64,000 bases of DNA. Source: Stenotrophomonas sp. SAU14A_NAIMI4_8 (GTDB lineage Bacteria; Pseudomonadota; Gammaproteobacteria; Xanthomonadales; Xanthomonadaceae). Positions 56,999 to 64,000 of this stretch are shown here, piece by piece (the stretch's first letter is position 1; the number at the start of each line of letters is the position of its first letter). Made by a program: the position numbers and the translations under genes. The DNA is taken from NCBI RefSeq assembly GCF_003086695.1, contig NZ_CP025999.1:2831680-2895679 (forward strand). Direction: 5' to 3'. Below the pieces are notes generated by a model. That model made no database searches. It saw nothing but the letters and a program-made list of their open reading frames with translations, and had not been told where the DNA came from.

Positions 56999-58075
56999 GT
57001 GGCAATCTGGATCACCACCCCCGCCGAGCTGGACGCCTACCGCCAGCAGCGCCCGGCCCGTATCGGCCTGGACACCGAATTCATCCGCGAACGCACCTTC
57101 TGGCCGCAGCTGGCCCTGGTGCAGATGGCCGTGGGCAACGACATCCTGTTGATCGATCCGCTGATTCCCGGCATGCCCGAAGCGCTGGCGCCGTGGCTGA
57201 CCGATGAATCGATCATCAAGGTCATGCACAGCGCCAGCGAAGACCTGGTGGCCTTCAAGTGGACCTGCGGCGTGCTGCCCCGGCCCTTGTTCGACACCCA
57301 GATCGGCGCGGCGCTGGCCGGTATCGGCGGTGGCATGGGCTACCAGAAGCTGGTGCAGGAAATCACCGGGGTAACCCTGGCCAAGGGTGAAACGCGCTCG
57401 GACTGGATGCGCCGCCCTCTGTCTGAATCGCAGTTGCAGTATGCCGCTGACGATGTCGAGCATCTGTTTGCCCTGCACGATGCGATCGAAGCCAAGCTGC
57501 AGGCGCTGGGCCGCCGCCAGTGGCTGCAGGACGATGCCGAACGCCTGCTGGCCAACGTTGCCAACGATGAAGACCGTTGGCCGCACCTGGGCATGCGCGC
57601 GGCACAGTTCCTCGATGCGGCCGCGCAGCGCCGCCTGCTGCGTCTGCTGCGCTGGCGCGACGTACAGGCCCGCAGCAGCGACCGCCCGCGCAGCTGGATC
57701 CTGGACAACGAACTGGCCGCCACCCTGGCACGCACGCCGCCTGCCGACCTGGCCGCGCTGGGCAAGCTGTTCGAGCAGTTCCCGAAAGCGCCGCGCAAGC
57801 TGACCGCCGCCGTCTGGCAGGCGCTGGAAACGCCGCTGCCCGATGAGGCCGAAGCACCGCTGGCCGTGCAGGCCACCGACGCGGACAAGAAGACCATCAA
57901 GAAGCTGCAGGATGCGGTGGCCGAACGCAGCCGCGAGCTGGGTCTGGCCGATGGCGTGCTGGCCTCGCGCAAGCACCTGGAAAGTTATCTGGAACGTCGC
58001 CAGTGGCCGGCTGCGCTGGCCGGCTGGCGCCAGCAGGAACTGGAAGCCCGCCTGCAGGCCCTGCTGCCTGCATGA
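56999..58075 (+). CDS. rnd: Ribonuclease D
   Basis: A 358-residue DEDD-family 3'-5' exoribonuclease for tRNA end maturation. ExoI is GLDTEFIRE, ExoII HSASEDLVAFK, and ExoIII QYAADDVEHLFAL. HRDC domains follow about 205-358. GTG start at 56999. Together with two tRNA genes, trmJ, queG and gluQ it adds to the tRNA-related genes in the window. Confidence 0.95.
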   Translation: MAIWITTPAELDAYRQQRPARIGLDTEFIRERTFWPQLALVQMAVGNDILLIDPLIPGMPEALAPWLTDESIIKVMHSASEDLVAFKWTCGVLPRPLFDTQIGAALAGIGGGMGYQKLVQEITGVTLAKGETRSDWMRRPLSESQLQYAADDVEHLFALHDAIEAKLQALGRRQWLQDDAERLLANVANDEDRWPHLGMRAAQFLDAAAQRRLLRLLRWRDVQARSSDRPRSWILDNELAATLARTPPADLAALGKLFEQFPKAPRKLTAAVWQALETPLPDEAEAPLAVQATDADKKTIKKLQDAVAERSRELGLADGVLASRKHLESYLERRQWPAALAGWRQQELEARLQALLPA

Positions 58076-58110
58076 CACGCCGCCGCGCCTGACCGGCGCG
58101 GCACACCGCA

Positions 58111-59247
58111 TCACACGTAGCCGGCCGCCTTCAGGCGCGCCCAGCGCTGCGCACCAATCGCCTTGCGCATCGCCGGCAGCGGGTCCACCGCGCCGGTGTT
58201 GTCGGCCACCGCCACCACGAAGTCGTCGGTGGTGTGCAGCACGGCGCGCTGTTCCGGCGCATCCAGCCACGCCGCCACCCGCGTGAGCAAGCGCATTGCC
58301 GAGGTGGTACTGCCACGCAGCTCCATCAACCGGCCATGGCGCTTGCACGCGTCCAGCAGGGCCGGATCGTCGAACCAGCACTCATCCTCGTCGCGCTGGC
58401 CGGCACGCATCTCGTCCGGTGCCCACAGGTAGTAGGCAACGTCCTCACCGCGTTCAAGCACCGCCTGCCGGTAGGACTGGCGCCCCCAGGTGATGAACGG
58501 TGGCCAGGCCGAACTGAAATCGCCATCGGTGAAGCACAGCAGCAGGCAATACAGCGGCTCGTCGCGAGGAATCAGCGGCAACTGCGTGGCGATGGCCTGC
58601 ATCAGCCGGGGCTCCACATCGGCAGCGGCGGCGGCCAAGGTTTCGCCGCGGCGCGGGCGCTGGTACTGCAGCCGCTGGCTGCCGGTGGGTGTGCCGTCCT
58701 CATGCAGATACTGCAGTTCGATGCGGTCCAGGACGCCGGCCTCATCGTAGCTGTAGAAATCCTGGCACCACCAGGTCGGGCGCCCGTCCTCCCAGTTGCG
58801 CACCACCACGCGCAGCAGCACTTCGCCGTCCCAGTGGTAGGCGCTGTCATGGCCGCGATGGCCAACGGTCAGCTCAGTGTTCTGCAGGCGCCCGCGGGGT
58901 TCATGCCACGCGCGGGCCGAGGCAATGCGCCCACCGCGGTAGAAGCTCAGGCTGTGCCGCTGCTCGTTGCCATGCAGCCACACGGTGGTACTCGCCCCGT
59001 TGTCGGCCACAGCAATCACGATGCGGTCCTGCGCGTCGAACCCATGGTGCACGTGCGCATCCGGGTCCGCCTTGGCATCGTCCAGCCAGCGACTGCGGCG
59101 CACGCCATACTTTTCGGCCATGAACGGCGCGTCGTGCGCCATGTCACCGCTGGCCCAACGCCAGCGCACTACCTGCGCCCGGCATTGTTCAATCAGGGTC
59201 TCGGCGGCGCGAGCATCGGCGTACTGCTGGTACAGCGTCTGGATCAT
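58111..59247 (-). CDS. Conserved protein of unknown function
   Basis: A 378-residue soluble-looking protein rich in Trp, Tyr and His, without signal peptide or membrane helix. Beta-like segments repeat (RIVIAVADNGASTTVWLHGNE, SLSFYRGGRIASARAWHEPRG, VLDRIELQYLHEDG), reminiscent of contact or toxin-immunity type proteins, but no domain was recognised. ATG 59247 is chosen since upstream residues resemble translated intergenic sequence. It stands alone between rnd and the TonB receptor. Confidence 0.7.
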   Translation of the reverse strand: MIQTLYQQYADARAAETLIEQCRAQVVRWRWASGDMAHDAPFMAEKYGVRRSRWLDDAKADPDAHVHHGFDAQDRIVIAVADNGASTTVWLHGNEQRHSLSFYRGGRIASARAWHEPRGRLQNTELTVGHRGHDSAYHWDGEVLLRVVVRNWEDGRPTWWCQDFYSYDEAGVLDRIELQYLHEDGTPTGSQRLQYQRPRRGETLAAAAADVEPRLMQAIATQLPLIPRDEPLYCLLLCFTDGDFSSAWPPFITWGRQSYRQAVLERGEDVAYYLWAPDEMRAGQRDEDECWFDDPALLDACKRHGRLMELRGSTTSAMRLLTRVAAWLDAPEQRAVLHTTDDFVVAVADNTGAVDPLPAMRKAIGAQRWARLKAAGYV

Positions 59248-59312
59248 GGTCGAGGTCCGTTCAACACAGCGCGGCAGCCTAGCATGCAGCGGCGGCTTGC
59301 CAGGCCTTCCCA

Positions 59313-59342
59313 ACGAAAAACGGCGCTCCGAAGAGCGCCGTT
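59313..59342. terminator. Terminator of the TonB receptor gene
   Basis: AACGGCGCTC-CGAA-GAGCGCCGTT (59319-59342); on the minus strand it is followed by TTTCGTT. It lies 24 bp past the receptor stop. Confidence 0.85.
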
Positions 59343-59365
59343 CTCGTTAACCGATCAAGCAGGCC

Positions 59366-61696
59366 TTACCAGTTCATGTTCAACGAAACACCCACGGTGC
59401 GCGGTTCGTTGTAGACCGCGGCCATGTAGTTTTCGATCACACCCTTCAGGTTCTTTTCGTTGGTGATGTTGCGCGCGAACAGCGCCACTTCGTAGGCACC
59501 GTAGTTGCCGGAGTAACCCAGCTTCAGGCCACCTTCGAAATCACCCTTGGAGTTGAACTCCTGGCTGTCATACAGCACGAAGCTGGTGTAGCCCTGCTTG
59601 TTCCAGTCGGTGGACACGAACATCGTGCCCGCGTCGCTGACCGGCATGTCGTAACGCGCGGCGAAGTTGATGTTGTACTTCGGCGCGTTCGGCAGCGGGT
59701 TGCCATCGATCTGGGCGAAGGTGTTGGCGCCGACCTTGATGGTCGGGTCGTTCACCGTACACACCACCTGGCCGTTCAGGCCGCAGACCTGCGCATACAC
59801 GCGCTTGTCCTGGATCTCGCTGTGCAGCAGGCTGACACCGGCGCTCAGGGTCAGGTTCGGAACCGGGCGCAGTTCCATGTCCGCTTCGAAGCCGTAGGCC
59901 TTGGCCTTGTCGGCGTTGAACAACACGCCGTTGCCGTCCGAATCGTTGCCGTTGAGCTGGATGTCGTTGACCGTGTAGGTGAACGCGGTGGCATTCAGGC
60001 GCAGGCGGTTGTCCCACAGGCTGCTCTTCACGCCGGCTTCCCAGGACAGGATGGTCTCCGAGTCGGCGGTGGTGAAATCAGCGTTGAACACGGCCGAACG
60101 GCCCTGGATGGTCGGGCCGCGGAAGCCACGTGCAACCTTGGCGTAGACGCTCACGTTCGGGTTGAACTGGTACATCGCGCTGACGTCCCAGCTCGGGGTG
60201 GTGTCGGACATCTTCACATCCGTACGGCCCTTGTAGGTCACCACGCCGGCGGCGGTGTCGGCGGTCTTCAGCAGGCGCGTGTGCTTCTCGTCGCGGGTCT
60301 GGCGCAGGCCGGCGGTCACGCTGAACTTGTCGGTGAAGGCGTAGCTGAGCTGGCCGAAACCGGCCCACGAGGTGTTCTTGTTGCGCAGGCGCACCCAGTT
60401 GTTCGGGTTGCGCGCCGCGCCCTGCAGGAACCAGCCGCGCTGGTAGAAATCGGTGGTATCGCTGCCGTTGAAGTAGAACGCACCGGCCTGCCACTGCAGG
60501 GCGCTGTCATCGTGGCTGGCCAGGCGGAATTCCTGGGTCCACTGGTCCAGGTCACGGATCTGCCCCATCGACTGACCGTAGCCATTGGCCACGCCATTGA
60601 ACGGGAAGTCCGCCGCGGCGCCACCGTCGGTATCGCCACGGCTGTAGCCGGAGGTGGTTTCGTAGGCGGTGATGGAGGTGAAATCGACCGCGCCGAAATC
60701 GTAGATCGCCTTCACCGAACCGCCGTAGGTCTTGTAGGCCTGCGGGTTGTTGTCGGCTTCGTCGTAGGCCACCTTGTCGCGCGGCACGTCGGTCTGGTTC
60801 GAGCCCTTGGTCAGCGCACCGCGCAGGAACAGGGTCGAGGTGCCGTCGTAATCGCGGGCGTGGGCCGAAGCCAGGATCGAGAACTGGTCGCTGGGCTTGA
60901 GCAGCAGCTGCGCACGCACGTTGCGGTCATCGAAGCCGCCCATGGCGTTCTTCTTCGGGCTGACCGTGCCGTCGGCGCTGGGGCCACGGTAGGTGTTGTC
61001 CACGTAATCATCGCGGTGCTGGTACAGCGCCGACACGCGGAACGAGGCGATGTCATTGATCGGGCCACCGAAGCCGCCATCGACCGACACGCTGTTGTAG
61101 GTGGCGTAGCTGGCGCTGACCCGGCCGGTGTACTCATCGGTCGGCTTCAGGGTGTCGAACTTGACGATGCCGGCGGTGGTGTTGCGGCCGAACAGCGAGC
61201 CCTGCGGGCCGCGCAGCACTTCCACCTGGTCCACGTCGTAGACCGGGTTGGACTTCAGCACCACGTGTTCCAGCACCACGTCGTCCTGGATGATCGACAC
61301 CGGCTGCGAGGCACCCAGGTAGAAATCGATGTTGCCCAGGCCGCGGATATAGAAGCGCGGGAAGATGCGGCCAGTGGTGGTTTCCGCATACAGGCTGGGC
61401 ACGCGGCCGGACAGCGCCAGCAGGGTGTCATCGCCGCCAGCGGTGAAATCACGCATGCGCTCGCCCTGCACCACGCCCACCGACACCGGCACTTCCTGCA
61501 GGTTCTGCTCGCGGTGTTCGGCGGTCACGGTGATCGTGTCCAGGCCGGTCGGGGTCGGTGCGCTGTCCTGCGCGGCGGCGCCGAAGCTGGCGGCCAGGGC
61601 CAGGCCGGCACAGGCCAGAGCCAGCGGGTGGCGGCGGAAGGAAAGCGAGGAAGACGACATGCCCGTCGAACGACGGGAAGCGATATGGGAAGGCAT
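59366..61696 (-). CDS. TonB-dependent outer-membrane receptor
   Basis: A 776-residue receptor. Signal peptide ends SFGAAAQDS near residue 43; TonB box-like DTITVTAEHRE; plug domain with VDQVEVLRGPQGSLFGRNTTAG; then a 22-strand-type barrel ending in the aromatic VGVSLNMNW. Ligand is not evident; the EVPVSVGVVQGERM opening is typical of the iron-complex/pesticin-like group of xanthomonad receptors. A second ATG (61660) is possible. A GATAAT box on the minus strand lies at 61776-61771. Confidence 0.92.
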   Translation of the reverse strand: MPSHIASRRSTGMSSSSLSFRRHPLALACAGLALAASFGAAAQDSAPTPTGLDTITVTAEHREQNLQEVPVSVGVVQGERMRDFTAGGDDTLLALSGRVPSLYAETTTGRIFPRFYIRGLGNIDFYLGASQPVSIIQDDVVLEHVVLKSNPVYDVDQVEVLRGPQGSLFGRNTTAGIVKFDTLKPTDEYTGRVSASYATYNSVSVDGGFGGPINDIASFRVSALYQHRDDYVDNTYRGPSADGTVSPKKNAMGGFDDRNVRAQLLLKPSDQFSILASAHARDYDGTSTLFLRGALTKGSNQTDVPRDKVAYDEADNNPQAYKTYGGSVKAIYDFGAVDFTSITAYETTSGYSRGDTDGGAAADFPFNGVANGYGQSMGQIRDLDQWTQEFRLASHDDSALQWQAGAFYFNGSDTTDFYQRGWFLQGAARNPNNWVRLRNKNTSWAGFGQLSYAFTDKFSVTAGLRQTRDEKHTRLLKTADTAAGVVTYKGRTDVKMSDTTPSWDVSAMYQFNPNVSVYAKVARGFRGPTIQGRSAVFNADFTTADSETILSWEAGVKSSLWDNRLRLNATAFTYTVNDIQLNGNDSDGNGVLFNADKAKAYGFEADMELRPVPNLTLSAGVSLLHSEIQDKRVYAQVCGLNGQVVCTVNDPTIKVGANTFAQIDGNPLPNAPKYNINFAARYDMPVSDAGTMFVSTDWNKQGYTSFVLYDSQEFNSKGDFEGGLKLGYSGNYGAYEVALFARNITNEKNLKGVIENYMAAVYNEPRTVGVSLNMNW

Positions 61697-61894
61697 CGAA
61701 AGCTCTTGGGAGACGTCCGGGCGGCCTGCGCAAGCCGGGCGGTAGAGGGGGAACCACTGCGCAAGCGCCCATTATCGCCCGAATTGTTACGATTTCGTTG
61801 CGCATCCCGTCGCAGTCCGCGTCCCGCCCGCTGCGGCAAAGTGCACCGATGGAAGGCGGCAGCCTGCGCCACCGCCTTCCGGCCCCACCTTCCC

Positions 61895-64000
61895 TTACGC
61901 CGTGGCCAGTGTCGGGCGCCGCTGCAGCACGAAACGGCCGGCGGCGTCCTGCAACGCGTGGGCCTGTTCGCTCATGGAACGGGCCGAAGCGGACGCCTCT
62001 TCCACCAGCGCGGCGTTCTGCTGGGTCACGCCATCCATCTGCACGATGCTCTGGTTGACCAGTTCGATGCCCGCCGCCTGTTCCTGGCAGGCATGGGCGA
62101 TCTCGCCCACCAGCCCGCCCAGTTCGGTCACCGAGGCAACCACGTTCTGGATGGTGCGCCCGGCATCGCCGGCCAGTACGTTGCCTTCGGCCACGCGGGC
62201 CACCGATTCTTCGATCAGCCCCTTGATCTCCGCCGCCGCCAGCGTCGAGCGCTGTGCCAGTGCGCGCACCTCGCTGGCGACCACCGCGAAGCCGCGGCCG
62301 TCCTCACCGGCGCGTGCCGCTTCGACGGCGGCATTCAGGGCCAGGATGTTGGTCTGGAAGGCGATGCCATCGATCACCGTGATGATCTCGGCGATGCGCC
62401 GCGAGGCCGCATCGATCTGGCCCATCGTCGCTTCCATCGCGGCCATGGCCGCGCCCCCGCGCCCGGCCACCTGCGCCGCCTCGGTCGCCAGGCGGTCCGC
62501 GCGGCGTGCGTGGTCGGCGTTCTGCCGCACGGCCGAGGTCATTTCCTCGATCGAGGCGGCAGACTCTTCCAGGTTGGCAGCCTGCTGTTCGGTACGGCGG
62601 GACAGATCATCGTTGCCGGCAGCGATTTCCGCAGCGGCCGTGCTGACCGCAGCGGCGGCCTGCTGGATGCGGCCGACGATGCCGGCCAGGGCGCCCACCG
62701 TTGCATTGGCATCCTCGCGCATGCGCGCGAACACCCCCTGCGACTGCCCGTCGATGCGGTGCCGCAGGTCACCTTCGGCCAGGTTGCGCAGCAGGCCCGA
62801 CAGCGCCAGCAGGTTGTCATCGGCAGTAGCCATCACGCTGTTCAGGCCCTGCACCATCTGCTGGAAGTCATTGGCGAAGGCCTGCGCATCGCCGCGCACG
62901 CTGAAATCACCGCTCGCCGCCGCCGCAACCAGGCGCTTGATCTCGCCGTTGATGCCCTGCAGCTTGCCGCGCACGCCGTTCAGCGCCTGCGTGATCGCCG
63001 CCTGTTCGCCGGGCAGTACGTCCATGGTCTGCTGCAGATCGCCTTCGGCGTAGCGCTGGACCAGGGCCACCATGCGCTGCTGGGTCTGCAGGTGCGCCGC
63101 CACCAGCGCGTTGGTGCCGGCCACCATGGCGCGGAACTCACCCTCGAAGGCCTGCTCGTCGATCCGGTGGCTGACCGCGCCCGCCGCATGGCGTTCGCTC
63201 ATGGTGGCCTGCGCCTGCAGGATCTCGCGCAGCTTGGCGCGCATCTGCTGCAACGACCCCAGCAGACGACCGACCTCGTCATCGCGGCTGCTGTCGATTT
63301 CGCGGTCCAGGCGCCCGCTGGCCACATCGCGGGCGACCTGCGCCGCTGCGGCCAGCGGACGACCCAGCAGGCGCCGCACCACCAGCACGATCAGCACGAC
63401 CACGGTGGTCAGCGCCAGCACGGAAATCAGCGCGATGCGCAGCATCAGGCCATTCAGCACCTGTGCCAGCACCGATTCCGGCTCCAGGCCGATCACCAGC
63501 CATTGCCAGGCGCCGTAGCGCTGCGCCGCCGCGAACCAGGCCTGCTCGGCGCCACCATCGGCCGGGCGCAGATGCAGACGCGCCTGCGTGCTGCGGCCAT
63601 CCAGCAGCGCCCGCAAAGCCGGCAGATCCGCCGCGGCAACGCGTTCCTGCAGCAGGCCACCTTCGCCATCGGCGGCGGCCAGCACGCGGCCATGGTCCTT
63701 GCCCTGGCGCGTGTCGACCACGATGAAGCGGCCCTCGCGGCCCAGCGTCGCCTCGCGCAGGCGCGTCTTCAGCGCGGCCAGGCCCTGCGAGTAGTCCTGC
63801 CCGACGAACGCGATGCCAGCCACGCTGCCATCGGCCGCCGGGATCGGCATGTAGTGGGTCATGTAATCGGTGCCGAACAGGTGTGCCGGCCCCGTGTAGC
63901 CCTGCCCCGCGCGCACCCGCGCATAGGCCGGGTTGGCGTGGTCCAGCACGGTGCCCAGCGCGCGTTCGCCCTGCGCGTTGCGCAACGAAGTCGCCACGCG
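61895..64000 (-). CDS. Methyl-accepting chemotaxis protein, N-terminus outside window
   Basis: The frame runs off the window end; about 700 codons are visible. A periplasmic Cache-like sensor part ([27 protein letters not shown]) leads to a membrane helix ([18 protein letters not shown]), HAMP-type segments, and the MA signalling domain with the hairpin tip [37 protein letters not shown]. The tail ends [12 protein letters not shown] without the NWETF-type pentapeptide that binds CheR. No other chemotaxis gene is visible. Confidence 0.92.
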   Translation of the reverse strand, partial: RVATSLRNAQGERALGTVLDHANPAYARVRAGQGYTGPAHLFGTDYMTHYMPIPAADGSVAGIAFVGQDYSQGLAALKTRLREATLGREGRFIVVDTRQGKDHGRVLAAADGEGGLLQERVAAADLPALRALLDGRSTQARLHLRPADGGAEQAWFAAAQRYGAWQWLVIGLEPESVLAQVLNGLMLRIALISVLALTTVVVLIVLVVRRLLGRPLAAAAQVARDVASGRLDREIDSSRDDEVGRLLGSLQQMRAKLREILQAQATMSERHAAGAVSHRIDEQAFEGEFRAMVAGTNALVAAHLQTQQRMVALVQRYAEGDLQQTMDVLPGEQAAITQALNGVRGKLQGINGEIKRLVAAAASGDFSVRGDAQAFANDFQQMVQGLNSVMATADDNLLALSGLLRNLAEGDLRHRIDGQSQGVFARMREDANATVGALAGIVGRIQQAAAAVSTAAAEIAAGNDDLSRRTEQQAANLEESAASIEEMTSAVRQNADHARRADRLATEAAQVAGRGGAAMAAMEATMGQIDAASRRIAEIITVIDGIAFQTNILALNAAVEAARAGEDGRGFAVVASEVRALAQRSTLAAAEIKGLIEESVARVAEGNVLAGDAGRTIQNVVASVTELGGLVGEIAHACQEQAAGIELVNQSIVQMDGVTQQNAALVEEASASARSMSEQAHALQDAAGRFVLQRRPTLATA

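Overview
The window is a high-GC gammaproteobacterial chromosome segment that most resembles the Xanthomonadaceae, and within them Stenotrophomonas. Three things point there. First, dozens of GTAG-type palindromes lie between genes, typical of the SMAG repeats of S. maltophilia. Second, an arginine cluster encodes the xanthomonad acetylated pathway: N-acetylornithine carbamoyltransferase, an ArgE' deacetylase and a fused N-acetylglutamate synthase-kinase. Third, a Clp/CRP-type palindrome lies before a PNAG exopolysaccharide operon. No phage, integron, insertion sequence or CRISPR locus was seen. Almost all of the window is core chromosome, and its unusual content is in the intergenic repeats.

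Layout. 1-1.3 kb: end of cydB, cydX and two identical tRNA-Pro(CGG) genes, each with its own promoter and terminator. 1.45-8.7 kb: a CynX-type transporter, then pgaABCD. 8.7-9.7 kb: repeat island A. 9.7-20.5 kb (minus): argF'-argG-argE'-argAB-GNAT-argC-argH-cupin-yciI-proB-proA. 20.8-26 kb: a periplasmic unknown, cysS-sufE-MFS, and an unusual DksA with a long Lys/Pro/Ala tail. 26.3-29.2 kb: yidD-pyrC-M23 peptidase, then a 91-bp tandem repeat array. 29.2-34.6 kb: mtaD-ubiG-mupP/gph-(squalene synthase-like), and efp divergent from its modifier epmB. 34.7-43.3 kb: a binding protein paired with a GGDEF/EAL protein, trmJ/suhB, htpX, gluQ and phbB-phaR. 43.4-53.3 kb: nnr-tsaE-amiC-mutL-DUF1684-TraB, divergent from queG, then xseA. 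53.3-54.05 kb: repeat island B. 54.05-64 kb: an M48 protease, an FGE-like lipoprotein, rnd, an unknown, a TonB receptor, and a chemoreceptor cut by the window end.

Functional links. pgaABCD (PNAG synthesis and export), the Clp-type site before it and the GGDEF/EAL protein fit c-di-GMP control of biofilm, although no direct connection is shown. Arginine and proline synthesis share one long transcription unit with tight ATGA-type overlaps. The nnr-tsaE-amiC-mutL block combines metabolite repair, tRNA t6A synthesis, wall cleavage and mismatch repair, as in many gammaproteobacteria.

Most notable structure. Islands A and B each lie between two convergent genes. All four flanking genes (pgaD, proA, xseA, M48 protease) have the same module starting at the first base after the stop codon: GGGG, a short GCAGGGC hairpin, CAACGT-type hexamers, then a GGGGCGGTGT foldback. 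In three copies the foldback is complete. Its outer stem is conserved, while its inner stem differs between copies yet keeps its complementarity.
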